A DNA stretch of 64,000 bases from Phorcus lineatus. Lineage: Eukaryota > Mollusca > Gastropoda > Trochida > Trochidae. Location of the stretch: positions 31,931,929 through 31,995,928 of the forward strand of contig OV121097.1 of the NCBI GenBank assembly GCA_921293015.1. The letters are read 5' to 3'. Each line of letters starts with the position of its first letter. Positions within the stretch are counted from its first letter, which is position 1. The position numbers and the translations under genes were made by a program. Below, piece after piece: positions 24,533 to 35,436 of this stretch. The notes under the pieces were generated by a model. That model had not been told where the DNA came from. It worked only from the letters and a program-made list of their open reading frames with translations, and searched no databases.

Positions 24533-24813
24533 GAGGTGAGGTGAGGTGATATGGGGTTTAACACCGCTTTCAAGAGTATTTCACTCCTAACATGGCAGCT
24601 AGAATTATTGTAAGGAGAAAGCCTGTAACAACAATGTTGGTGAAACCTACGAGCATCGGGTGGAACTAGCAAACCATGAGTGGTACTGCCCTGAAATTCA
24701 GTTAGTGTGGAACCCAAACCTTACTGTAGGTACAACAGTTCCCCACTGCACGAAAATTTACCGAGCCCCTTGCTACGAAACTGAACGCGCTTAACACTGC
24801 GTTATCCCGCCAC
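24533..24813 (-). mobile_element. tRNA-derived SINE, full-length type
   Basis: Tail at the low end (GAGGTGAGGTGATATGGGG, TTTAACACCGCTTTCAAGAG), body with GAGAAAGCC, GCGAGCATCGG-like ACGAGCATCGGG and GGTACTGC, and the tRNA-like head at the high end on the minus strand with an A-box remnant (ACGCAGTGTTAAGCGCG). The B-box region is damaged. It sits in the spacer before the 43-bp minisatellite. Confidence 0.85.
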
Positions 24814-25434
24814 CTGCTGGACTAGTAAAAAGAACCCCTTAATACCCTTTTGCATGCCCCTATTTATTGCATTGTCAGTTAATTTTCACATACATCGACT
24901 GATTCCGTAATCATTACACGTACGAATATACCTTTGGTCTTGGTTGATCAAATCCTGAATACTGAGTGGAGTTCACTGATAGATTACAGATTTTTTCCCC
25001 TTCATTTTCAGATTTTCCGTTTAAATTATTTAGAAATATTGAATAGAACTTGAGCACTCATAAAAGATAAGATAAACGTGGTATTTGATCTGATATACTT
25101 GAACAATTCAGTTTGAATTTGATATAATAAATGAGATGTAACTAGTGAACCAAACACTAAACACTAAACTTGAAAAGGTTTCAAATAAACCAGAAAATCA
25201 TATGTCATTGGTTAAACCAATTATTTGAAACGAAAGAGCACCTAGTGTACAATAGTACATGAACCATAATAACCAAGCAGTTTGTACTGTGTAATTATAC
25301 CTTCGTTGACCACTATAAATAACTATGCTACACGCCATCGATGCGAAACATGAATGAATATTTTAGAGCAAGTGTCCACTGATGACCACTCCTACTCCAC
25401 AGGGGCCACATTCTGTCATGCTATGTGAGTGGAC
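24814..25434. other. No gene seen
   Basis: AT-rich spacer. CACTATAAATAAC near 25311 is TATA-like, but no exon can be tied to it. Confidence 0.45.
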
Positions 25435-25778
25435 CGACTTTCATATGGGGAATTATTTATCATATCAAGGGAAAATCGACTTTCATATGGGTATATTATT
25501 AATCATATCAAGGGAAAATCGACTTTCTTAGGGGAGAATTATTTATCATATCAAGGGAAAATCGACTTTCTTAGGGGGGAATTATTGATCATATCAAGGG
25601 ATAATCGACTTTCTTAGGGGGGAACTATTGATCATATCAAGGGATAATCGACTTTTTTAGGGGTGAATTAATAGATCATATCAAGGGAAGATCGACTTTC
25701 TTGGGGGGAATTATTTTATCATATCAAGGGAAGATCGACTTTCTTTGTGGGAATTGATTGAACATATCAAAGAAAAGT
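25435..25778. repeat. 43-bp minisatellite, eight units
   Basis: Eight head-to-tail units fill 344 bp, an average of exactly 43 bp. Each unit begins CGACTTTC, has a G-run (GGGG to GGGGGG) near the middle and ends ATCATATCAAGGGA-AAT or a close form. The last unit is the most diverged (AACATATCAAAGAAAAGT). Because 43 is not a multiple of three, each reading frame changes from unit to unit, so the open frame across it (25429-25617) is not a repeat protein. Confidence 0.93.
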
Positions 25779-26929
25779 CAATATGCATCATGGAAAGTGT
25801 TCAATGCGCAGTCAAATCTTACCGACAAATGAATATTCCAACAGTTCCCATATACATAACTTATTTTAAAGGAAAACAAACAATTCATACACACAATTGC
25901 TTGCTTAACATAAAACTTTTAGAAACTATTCTCGAATAAAGGATATATTCTATAAAGCATCATATAAACCTCAACCCGACTGGCACTTATCCATACTTCA
26001 CTAGCTTTATACCTTATTCACTATGCAGTACAACGTTAAATATTGATGGAAATGGCAACAGTGGCTCGGTTAATTGGCAATCACATAGCTAGTCAAGCAT
26101 CCAATGTATGTGTCAGGAAATAGGATATCATCCTTGATCAAAGTGGATATATCATGCTTGTTAACCACAAATTCCATAACGGTTGTTGTGGTCTTGATTT
26201 AATATCTTAATATTGCCAACCTATTGTTTCCACTCGATAAACTCGTTGGTTCCGTATGGTTGGTTTAATTTGTGATAAAGTATGAACAATACAAATCTTC
26301 AGACAATGCTATCCTTCTTTCACCTTAATAAAATATTTAAATTGGTTTTACTAAATAAATAATAAAACCTATAGCTGACGCTCACTCTTTCTACCCTGGG
26401 TGTAAACCCCAGCATAAACAAAAAAATGACCTATGACCTACGAACTTTCTAAAATTAGTCAACCAATGACATCGCTTGAAAGGTGAGTATGCAATTTAAT
26501 ATGGCGTCACCCATCCCTTTGAAAACCAAACCGATCCCTCAAAACTTGATGTATGATTTGCTGTAATAAACTAAACAGAATCAATCAGAATTAATTTTAT
26601 TATTCTTAATCTTGTCGTTTGTTGTATCCAGTTCTTGTGTATTTCTTTGTCTGATGTATGTCCTGGTGAGGCATTACGTGTTTGCAGAACCAGATTCTTA
26701 TGGAATAAAAACCAGATACATACATGTATGTTTTCCTTTACAATCTTTGTGTATTCCCAAAAGGTATTATTTTGAAAATTAATACAATTACTTTATATGA
26801 TTACATTTCATTCAATTACTTAGACATCAACAAGTAGTCCGACCCTTCTTGGACAATAATTACATGTACATTAGCCTGAATATAAGTGGGAATGAACGCC
26901 AGAGTTTCGAGTGTGTGCATAAATCTACT
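25779..26929. repeat. Spacer with block beta, copy 3 (26165-26255)
   Basis: The only recognised part is block beta at 26165-26255, matching 18585-18670 and, more weakly, 6379-6420. It would start a fourth unit of the array, but no alpha, gamma or delta copy is seen after it. The rest is AT-rich without a supported frame. Confidence 0.5.
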
Positions 26930-27300
26930 TTATCTACATTCTATAAAACAAACCACAATCGACGTAAGCCTTAAGGTTTTTGTCTTTACGTTTATACTCC
27001 TCTGTTTCCAAGCTGTCAAATCCTTCAAGCCACTTCACCTACATTCAAAATGTTTTAAGTGACTTTGAATTAAATATTTCCGGGAATAGAATCATTAAGA
27101 TCCCACTTGAATAATTCATTCGTTAAATTCAATTGTTTCTGTAGTGCTTGCAGCAAAAACCTCTACTAAGAAGTTCTGAAAACCTCTTCAAACATGCTTA
27201 ATCTGATAAACTGCTGAGAAGAAATACACTCATGTTTATAACATCTTTTGAAACAAGGCAACTGGGATCAAATGAGGCAGAAGACCCGGGGGAGGAAGTA
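26930..27300. repeat. Block epsilon, copy 1
   Basis: Direct match to 42290-42690. Shared strings are TTTCTGTAGTGCTTGCAGCAAAAA (near 27134, against TTTCTGTAATGCTTGCAGCAAAAA near 42519), GAAAACCTCTTCAAACATGCTTAATC against GAAAACCTTGATAAACATGCTTTATC, ACTGCTGAG, and GAAGACCC. No frame is conserved. It is a dispersed repeat or an old duplication 15 kb apart. Confidence 0.6.
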
Positions 27301-28653
27301 TTCTTTTTTTTGAACTCCCAATACCGCAAAAAGTCCTATTTGAACACTTGGTACATGTTTCTTGTTACGAGGTGTTATGCAATCAATTCGTATCTAGGAA
27401 TATAAGTGGTTAGTATTATATCAGACAATGATGTAAACTTTAATGGAAAAGTGAACAAACTGTTTTACTGTGGTCCCATTTCCAATGATGTTTAGTGATA
27501 TGCTTAAATGATTGTGTATATGTTTGCTATTTTATACAATTTGCTTGATTAGATTAGAATAAATTTCATCGCAGATACTTGTATACAGATTCATAAAATC
27601 ATTTCATTTAACTTTTATTGAGCATACAAAATGAGCCGTGTACCAGTATCTGTGTACGTGTAAATGTATCAAAACATACATTATTAAGTCATGCTTGTGA
27701 ATGATTCTATGAGATTGCTTCCCCTTGTTATGTATGCTTCGAACACAATTTCCGCATCGGCAATTAATCATCAACCATGTCTCTCTTTTGCGTGTTAAAT
27801 GCTGTAAAATCCAAAATGCTACTTCAAAGAAATCAGAATGTTGAATACATATATTTTAAGGTGAATCTATTCAGGAAATTAAATGTTTAACAAGCTGTTT
27901 CACTCAAACATTTAGTTGTTCTCCAAATGCTTACACAAAATATTCTCTGGTTGGAAGATTTCCAGCAAGCTGAATCAATTTAACTGCCCAGGAGAATTTT
28001 CTCAAGTTACCCGTACTCTGTGACTCTTCCATTTGAAAATATCTGTGTTAATAACATGAGATATTTCATAAAGATAACCAATTTATACTATCGTTGTTAA
28101 ATTGTTGTACGAAAATGAATTTAATTGTAACCTTGCTTTAGGAGTAAGAAAATAAAATATTTTTTATTTTGACTCCCTTGCTTCTTTCTGGGCATGGCGG
28201 AATTGTTTCTGGCAAACCATAACTTACAGCAAAAAAGTGTTAATCAAAAATAATCCAAAAATGACCATTGAACATAGGAACTCTAGAGCCGATTCAGAAC
28301 TGTTGATGAGCACCTGTACATGGAACAGACAATGATATTGAGTGCTAAGCAAGTAATTTTGATTTTAACATTTAATTAAGAATGCATAATTTAATCATAT
28401 TGTAGATAATTGTCATATTTGTCAAAACTCATGGGCATTTTATGATGTCAACACAATTTAACCATACGGGCGAATCTAAAAAGAGAATATGATTAAATAC
28501 CAAAAACCAATTCAAATGTTCATGATTTATGAACTAAATATGGTCAATTTTTTCTAATGAAATGAACAAAACACAATTGTCCTCATTATCCTGAAATACT
28601 CGATTTAATGTAACGATAGATAAAATCAAATTTAAAAAATCTTACAATTTTTG
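27301..28653. other. No gene seen
   Basis: AT-rich, with a short T-run at 27305-27311. No recognised repeat or supported frame. Confidence 0.45.
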
Positions 28654-28901
28654 GATGAGGTGAAGTAAGGTGATTTGGGGGGTTAACGCAACTTTTTAGA
28701 GTATTTCAATTATATCGCGGCTGGTATTATCATTGCAGGGAGAAAGACCGCAACACCAAAGTTGCTATGCATTGCACCTAAACCTTACAACGTGGAAAAC
28801 AGTTCCCCACTGACGACATAGTTGCCGAGCCCCTAGCGGGATTGGATCTCGGACCTCTTCATTCGAAGCCTAACGCGGTAACCACTGCGCTAATCCGTCC
28901 G
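28654..28901 (-). mobile_element. tRNA-derived SINE, internally deleted
   Basis: Tail GATGAGGTGAAGTAAGGTGATTTGGGG, body GGGAGAAAGACCGCAACACC, then a jump from CTATGCATTGCA straight to CCTAAACCTTAC. The GCGAGCATCGG...GGTACTGC section is missing. The tRNA-like head is at the high end (CGGTAACCACTGCGCTAATCC, an A box on the minus strand). Confidence 0.85.
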
Positions 28902-29289
28902 GTCAATATTCGGAAGTTGATGCTAAAATGTTTATTATGACATCATGAAATTTAAAATCTAATTCCTGAAATACTAATGTTTATGTTTTATAATTTATAC
29001 TTGTATATACAAACTTGATTATACTCGACCTCTGTGATACGATGGATATTTAACATGATTTAGTGCCTGTTCTGCGCAAGAGCTCATGATTTTAATAAAC
29101 TGTTTCTTTCATGTGAGGATTGAATTGTTATATGTCAATTTTACTGTAAACAAGTTTATACTTATACCATGTGGTTCTAAAGAGAAGATTGTCAAAAGGC
29201 TTAAAGAATTTAATAGGAATATGAAATAACTATATTTGTTTCATTTCAGGCCCAAAATGTGTATGTGCTGAAAGATTTAGATTAATGCT
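28902..29289. other. No gene seen
   Basis: AT-rich flank between the SINE and the propeller-like relic. Confidence 0.45.
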
Positions 29290-29574
29290 CTAAGATTCAG
29301 GACTTTCCTTTAAGATCACGAGATAAAATCGACTCATATGTTCAATATCGAAACTGAAAATATGCTTGCTTTCATTCACTGTTATATATCTACTTAGAGA
29401 CCTCATAGATATAGGTAACAGATAACTAATCTTCAATGCTGTCAAACCATTATCATTATTAGTTACATGCCACAGATTGTTGTCAGTACACAACAACCAG
29501 CTTTCAAGAGAACAGAGGTTACAGAACTCATGCCGCAAAGATTTTGATATACCAAGCATCCATGAGCCAACTCT
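29290..29574 (-). pseudogene. Possible beta-propeller coding relic or orphan exon
   Basis: An open stretch on the minus strand, bounded upstream by a stop that also looks like a splice acceptor (GAATTAG before ACAAGAGTTGG). It reads NLCSLESWLLCTDNNLWHV, NNDNGLTALKISYLLP, then KHIFSFDIEH, and stops at 29290. The alternation of short hydrophobic strands with polar turns resembles one to two blades of an NHL/YWTD-type propeller, and SSLC-type strands also occur in the gene pair at 32-41 kb. There is no neighbouring exon I can join to it, and the Tc1 element begins 160 bp away. The call rests on pattern only. Confidence 0.25.
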
Positions 29575-29732
29575 TGTCTAATTCGAGCTGGCTAAAGCTT
29601 ACCAATAAGAAACCAGCAAGTTTTCCTTTTCACATGTTCATTTCAAAAAATAGATATCTAAATTTTCAATACTGCAGTTGTTACAAACTCATAATTGAAA
29701 AAACAAATGTCCTTTTAATACTCCATCGTCAA

Positions 29733-30983
29733 ATAAACTCTTCAAAAACAGAAACTTGACACTGACTTTTAAAGTTCAATATAAAGACCACAGATGCAAG
29801 TTAAACATTGAAATGAAAACTAAAACGCTGTTTGAAGATCTCTGTTCAGTAAATTTTATTCAGAATAAGCATGATCTTAAAATACACAGGTGCACAAGTG
29901 TTTCAACATCACAGGGGTGCACAAATGTCAGTATCGGGTATGGCCACCATTGGCATTGATTATTGCTTGGCACAGACGACCCATGGATGTAATCAAGTTG
30001 TCAATCACAGCCTGTGGAAGTGTTTGGGGTGGTAGATTCCTACTATGCACGCGTCGATCCAGTTTGTCCCAGAGATGCTCAATTGGTGACAAATCTGGTG
30101 ACCTGGCTGGCCATGGCAATGTCTGGACATTGTTACGCTGTAAAAAGTCTTGACAAACACGTGCAACATGTGAGGTTACCCACAACATGCACAAGGGGTG
30201 TCCTAACACCGTGACGAATCCCGGCCCACACCATGACACTCCCACCTCCAAATGGGACAACCTCCTGAACACAGTTGGCAGCATAACGTTCTCCACGACG
30301 TCGGTATACACGTGCTCGTCCATCTCTTTGTCGAAGCAGAAAACGGGACTCATCAGTGAAGAGAACGGTTCTCAACCTTGCATCTCATCCTCTGTTGACA
30401 CCACTGGAGACGTTCCGCCAGATGACGTTGCGTTAAAACAGGACGTCGAACCGGTCGTCGTGGAAAAGGTCCAGCCTCTCTCAGCCTGTTGCGTACCGTT
30501 TGGTCGGAAATTCGACGCAGGCCTTGAATCTGCGTTGTTGTTGACGTTGCTGTCCTTGTGCGTTCCCGAAGTCGGATGTACCGATCTTGGGCCCGAGTAG
30601 TCACCCATGGTCTGCCTGACCTTAGCCTATCATCAACGCTGTTTCGGGTGTTGAAAGGGGTCCACAATAAAGAGATGGTCTGTCTGGACACGCCAAAGTG
30701 TGTTGCAACATCTCACTGCGTCGCTCCTGCCTGCAGTCTGCCAATAGCGTTGTTGCGTTGCGATCTGTTCAGTCTAATGCATTGGCAGAAAATGCATTTG
30801 GACGAATCGCTCGTTTACGTCCCTGAACACAACGTAAACGTTTTGGGTCCTTGTTTTTGGTAAATTTACACTTTTGAGCAAGCCTTTCTTTAAATTACAG
30901 GTATGTATCATGAAAAAAAATTGACCCGTTTCGAAAACATCAATTTCGCATGAATGTCAAGTTTCTTTTTTGAAGAGTTTATA
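29733..30983 (-). mobile_element. Tc1-family DNA transposon, about 1.25 kb, inactive
   Basis: The two ends are inverted repeats. The left reads ATAAACTCTTCAAAAA then GAAACTTGACA (29733-29762); the right, on the minus strand, reads ATAAACTCTTCAAAAAAG then AAACTTGACATTCA (30983-30952). TA lies at both borders. It carries a Tc1-type transposase on the minus strand that is broken and internally deleted. The exact base of each border is uncertain by two bases because of the TATA run. Confidence 0.9.
29928..30790 (-). pseudogene. Tc1-like transposase pseudogene with internal deletion
   Basis: Reading from the high end: NRSQRNNAIGRLQAGATQ, a TGA, then FGVSRQTISLLWTPFN (helix-turn-helix), GRPWVTTRAQDRYIRL, DQTVRNRL, VLFTDESRF with the first catalytic Asp, and VMVWAGI. 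Near 30165 the text jumps from VHVVGNLT to HVARVCQDFL. The family segment between them, with the second catalytic Asp (usually in a QDNARPH-type motif), is gone and the frame shifts. It continues WPARSPDLSPIEHLWDKLDRRV, which holds the Glu of the DD34E triad, and ends HTRY. There are several frames and no path to an active enzyme. Confidence 0.9.
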
Positions 30984-32084
30984 TCACTTTAATAATGTGA
31001 AGAAGCCCGAGCTAAACTGTTTTTTTATAGAGCTAGTGTCATACAATTTCAAATCTACATGACTTTTATCAATATTTAAATAGTGCTTTGAAATTCCTTT
31101 TTCATTTAACTTCCAATACGGGGTAAACGAGTTTGAATTTGGAGAGAAAGCAGTATGTACACTTTATTGTATTTTTGATAATTAAAATTTTCAGTTAAAG
31201 GGAGAAAGTATAACGGTGCATGCAGTCAAATATATTCAACGTTGTAATAAGGTATTCATTTAAAGAGCACTTCCTTCTTAAGTGCCCTTTAAAACCCGTT
31301 GACCGTGCTTGCTTCTGAATCCATGAGTTTTAAAGAAATTTTACAGACGAAAGAATTATTGTTCATAAATAAGGGTCATGTAACTAGAAAACTCTGCAAA
31401 ACATAGACGTTATGTATTTGAAATGACAAAACAAATGTACAGAGATGATATTAAGACAACTATAGTCCCAAGGGCATTTAAAACTTACTCCACGCCACGT
31501 GGACATTTGCTTAATCTAAAAAAACATATCTAACAAATGGCAAATCATCACATTTACTACAAGTAAATGACAAAAATCAAATGTCAGGGACGATTTTAGT
31601 AAAATCTGGGATACGTTGTCATGAAATTATAATAAGAAAATGCGAAATTCCCATGAGAATATTTTGTTGTTGGGCAATGTTAAGAACAAAGAGAGTTGTA
31701 ATATTGTGCATACAAAAACTAAGACCAAATCACCATATTGTTAAACATTTAACATGTAGATAGCTATACATTGCGATGTGCTAAGAAATAGATTAGTGAA
31801 TAATAACAAGTCATTATCTAATGATCATTTTCCGATTCAACGTACATTCCCTTCTTACTTTTAATACATATAAACTTCATTAACACTTACACTCTCAAGG
31901 AAACCTAAAAAACTGAAGGCAACGAAGATAAACGCTAAGTGTTTATATATATATATATAGATTAAATATAACATACTTCACATAGTCGTTTGAAGAATCA
32001 TTTTAATCCGATACTAGTATTTCGTCAATAGTATTGACTCATCAGGGATGAAACGATATGATCGTTAACATCGCATTACAAGCG

Positions 32085-32115
<31 letters not shown>

Positions 32116-32199
32116 AGGTCAAATTTGAATTTCATAGTGTTATCGTGAAAACCATTATATTACATCTCATGTTCACACAGGAATTAAACGTGTTCAGAC
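30984..32199. other. Upstream region of gene A
   Basis: AT-rich. It holds short (AT)n runs at 31943-31959 and 32090-32114. A pyrimidine-rich acceptor-like string (CTCATGTTCACACAG, ending 32180) precedes the start codon by 19 bp, so an upstream non-coding exon is possible. No confident promoter is visible. Confidence 0.4.
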
Positions 32200-32427
32200 A
32201 TGGAAGCATTAGGTAATGGCTGCTTGCCAGTTGTAGCTCTTACTGTAGGAATATTGTATCAAACAACTTGTTTTGCAAAATCAGACGAGGAACAAACTTT
32301 GGCTTCTGGAACAGCACTTAAATTATGCCAGCATCTTTGCAAATCCGATTCCGATTGTTTTCGTTGTCAAGTCATTACAAAAGGGTCTGTTTGCCAAACT
32401 GGTCCTGATGGTGTCTCGGGAAATATG
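32200..32427 (+). CDS. Gene A coding exon 1
   Basis: Signal peptide and the first five module cysteines (LCQHLCKSDSDCFRC, then GSVC). It is 76 codons and ends in phase 0 at ATG before the donor GTAAGA (32428). Without splicing the frame would run on to a stop at 32479-32481. The cysteine spacing is identical in gene B exon 1. Confidence 0.82.
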
Positions 32428-35400
32428 GTAAGACACTCGATTATTGACTTATACTGTAAATGTATTAACTGCTATATTTGAAATTTATAAACAGCGGGTA
32501 ATGCCATTTTCTTAAAGACATACGAAAGTTCAGAGAAGAGGACCTGCTTAGATATTCTATATATTTATCTAAGTTTTTCCGTTGAATATAAGCAAATTGA
32601 AATTTAATGGAGGATCAAGAACATCTTAAAGTCTAATGTGAGGCCAACGTTTAGACTCTATAAGACATCTGATTTCCCCTACATTTAAGCACCCTAAAAC
32701 TAACCATGTTAAATAAAGAATTTTTCAACCTTCTTAATATATTACACATTCTACACATGACTTCACAGTTTAACCAATATTGTATAAGAAATCATACACA
32801 TTTTTTGCCAGGCTGCCCGTAAGAAAAATGTTCCACAGCTTTTGAAGTGTTCATCAGTTGCCATTGTCGTGAACAGTGAAGGGGTGTATTGCAATATTCG
32901 TAAGTAGCTAGGTAATCGTTTGATTATTAAGATGTTTGCAATTCAATATGCATTTTGGAAAAGTAGAATTTGACTAAATATGACACAATTTTTTCAGCCT
33001 CTCTATATTGAATTTACAATCAGTTCTGTAAAGGGACAGTAGCACGTTTTTTGAGAGATATATTTATTTCCCATTAAATATTAGTTTTTGACCTATATAC
33101 TAAGTATGTCAGGCACTTTAATCAAATCATTAGAGAAATCGATTTAACAACCCCCAGATCATAGACATGTTTGATATACATTATGTTGAAACATCAGTGA
33201 ATAACTCATCACATTTCAAGACATCATGAAAAATTTTACGGTCCATACCCAGTCTTTACTTTAGTATCTGGTGTGTACGCCACAAGTGTCAGTAACAGAA
33301 ACACAGCTTCTGTGCATGGAATGAACCAGTCGATTGATGAACGCCATCGGCACCTGGAACCATAGTCCAGCCTCGCTGTGTTTGGTCTTGGTATCAGTCT
33401 CCTCTGAATTTCATCCCAAAAATGTTCAATCTATTGTAAGTCCGGTCTAAGGCTGGCCAGAGCATTCTGTTGTAGAAAGTCCCGCGTAGCTTTTATGGTG
33501 TAGGCACGCGCGTTGTCGTCCTGGAAAATGATCTTCCGGTGACGTGCGAGGCATGAATAACATAATCGTTGTCACATAGGCCTATGCAATGATGCAGTCG
33601 CAATATGAGGCGTCTGTGTTCTGTAAAGGCGAACACAAGATACTTAAAGCTACCTGTGTGGGGAGAGAATGCCTCAAACCATAATGCTTGGACCTCCTGA
33701 CGAGTCTCTCTACATGACCCATTGATTTGAACAACAACGGCAATGTCGACGCCATATTCTTGATCGTCCGTTTGCAGTAGACACACATTTCTGACTCTTA
33801 TCTGTGAACAGAACCCTTCACCATTGCTGGTAGCATCAGTTTAGCGTTGCTGGGCCAAACTGTAGACGTTAACACCGGTGACGAGGGGTGAGGATCGGTC
33901 CATGGTATGGTTTAGGGCAATGGAAGTTCTCTCTCGAAAGACGTCGGCACTAATGGGTCTTCCGTGTGTTCCCACTGTCTGGCATGCTTCGTGAAGGAAT
34001 TATGAACATGTTGTCGCAGTCCTGACGTCTTGCGGTAACCCTTGGTTTGCCCGTACGGGCACGATCATTCGTGGTGTTGGTGGCTCGGAAACGTTGCTGC
34101 AGCCTGTAGATGGTCTAAACGTCCACCTGGAAGTGACTGACAACGGCTTTGGCAGTGTGGCCAGCATCAAGTCTTCCCAGGGCCTTATTTCTCTGTGCTG
34201 TCGTGAATTGTGGCACACTGATGACATTGTAGAGTGAACGATTTAACTAGGTATGGCGGCGCATTTAAAGGGCTGGTGAATAGCACGTGCAGCATGAGGT
34301 GCATGGAAACCATTGAGATCACACAAAGTGTGTTTGCGTTTTTTTGCGTCCCTAAGGTTATATCTGCTTAGTTTATTATCTTCAAAGGGTCAAACACTCT
34401 CAAAACTGAATCTGTTGATCTGTAGATTTAGAGGAAATGATTAAATATAAAGCAAAAACTACTGCATTGAAATGAGAAACATTTAATTTCGTTTTCGTGG
34501 GATCACTCTTAAATCTAAAATCTCTTTAAATGTTTAATCGAATTCGATAATTGATCGTTTAAAAAAGTATTTATATTTTATATCAAACTAATTCAATACT
34601 GTTAAATAATGTCAAATACCAAATCCTTACCTTGCTTAATCTTTCATTATATTCTCTCTGAAGGGTTACAACATGGTCAAACTACCAAACCAAGGGAAGA
34701 AGGTAAAATCCTACTAGCGTCAACCGCCGGTCTGAATTGGAGACTTTTGAATCTGAATGGGAAAGGTGTCAGAGTCTTAAAATCCTTTTCGCAAAGCGTA
34801 TCACAAATCACATATTTACCCTCTTCAAAGAAATTCTATTTTGTAGATGTCAGTTTCCAAAAACTGGGGAAGTTATCTATTGATGGCAGGCTTGAGAAGT
34901 TTATCAAAGGTCAATACCTAAGTATTGCCTGTTCTGAAGACGAAGTATTTGCTGGTACCCATTCACGAAAACCTAAAATTCACAAACTTTCCCTAACATT
35001 TGACCACATTACATCATTCAGAAGACTAGCAAAATTTCCTGCAAGCATGGCCGTTGACATGAAAAGATCTCACTTGCTTGTAGGATTTTTAAAAACATCC
35101 AAGATCTCTATCTTTAGTTTTACCGGAAAACACATAAACACTTTGGATGTTTTCGTGAAAACTAAAAAATTAATGTTTATTGAACCATATGACGACAATA
35201 TTTATTACCTGGGGTATAATTCTCAACATGTAGTTGCATTGTCTTTGACAACTGGAAAAAGAAAGTTCTTCAAACTACTTGAAAAGAGAGTATCAAGTCT
35301 TTGTGTCTATAAAGAAAAGATAATAACATTAGGACTCGATAGTGTACTATATTTGCAAGAAAACAACCACACAATCAAAATCAAGGTGACCAAGAAAAAA

Positions 35401-35436
35401 ACGTCCCAATATTGGCATTGTTGTATTATCTCCTGA
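32200..35436 (+). CDS. Gene A: predicted secreted Cys-module plus beta-propeller protein
   Basis: Three coding exons (32200-32427, 32812-32899, 34664-35436) join to 1089 nt, 362 residues, with GT-AG introns. Residues 1-26 look like a signal peptide (core VVALTVGILY). Residues about 42-104 form a cysteine module: C-x3-C-x5-C-x2-C-x8-C in exon 1, then C-x13-C in exon 2. Exon 3 encodes about 257 residues that I divide into six blades of about 40 residues, for example ITYLPSSKKFYFVDVSF, SIACSEDEVFAGTH, SMAVDMKRSHLLVGF, MFIEPYDDNIYYLGY and SSLCVYKEKIITLG. The pattern is like YWTD/NHL six-bladed propellers. The end is WHCCIIS. Gene B has the same exon lengths and phases, which strongly supports the model. 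A binding or recognition role is likely for a propeller, but no ligand can be named. AATAAA at 35658-35663 could be the poly(A) signal. Intron 2 holds a dead Tc1 relic. Confidence 0.82.
32812..32899 (+). CDS. Gene A coding exon 2
   Basis: 88 nt after the acceptor TTTTTTGCCAG (AG at 32810-32811). It encodes AARKKNVPQLLKCSSVAIV, then NSEGVYCNI, and ends with one extra base before a consensus donor GTAAGT (32900). The match CSSV...N-x-EG-x-x-C in gene B, at the same length, is the main evidence for this small exon. Confidence 0.82.
33240..34250 (-). mobile_element. Tc1-like transposon relic inside gene A intron 2
   Basis: Minus strand. Near 34190-34050 it has a helix-turn-helix region (ALGRLDAGHTAKAVV, then a TIYRLQQRFRATN-type string) with GKPRVTARRQD. 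Near 33460-33330 the C-terminal LSPDLTTIEHFWDEIQRRL region reads in shifted frames. The intervening catalytic part is heavily decayed (33490-33790). I could not find terminal repeats. Its family wording differs from the Tc1 copy at 29733-30983, so it is a separate lineage. It accounts for most of the 1764-bp intron. Confidence 0.75.
34664..35436 (+). CDS. Gene A coding exon 3 (beta-propeller)
   Basis: The acceptor ATTCTCTCTGAAG (AG at 34662-34663) is in phase 1, matching the exon 2 donor; the split codon becomes CGG. A single open frame of 773 nt encodes the whole propeller and ends TGA. The open frame also extends upstream to an ATG at 34609, but that part has no counterpart in gene B and overlaps the acceptor tract, so I start at the splice site. 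Confidence 0.85.

Noticed and set aside
25435-25778. Possible CRISPR-like array
   Set aside because: Units are contiguous with no unique spacers and the genome is eukaryotic. It is a minisatellite.
30187-30863. Long plus-strand open frames over the Tc1 element
   Set aside because: They are the opposite strand of the transposase pseudogene and match nothing in their own frame.
34000-34227. Independent minus-strand gene inside gene A intron
   Set aside because: The text is a Tc1-type helix-turn-helix in a decayed transposon.
34609-34663. ATG upstream of gene A exon 3 as an alternative gene start
   Set aside because: It lies in the acceptor tract, lacks a signal peptide and has no equivalent in gene B. 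Phase agreement supports splicing from exon 2.
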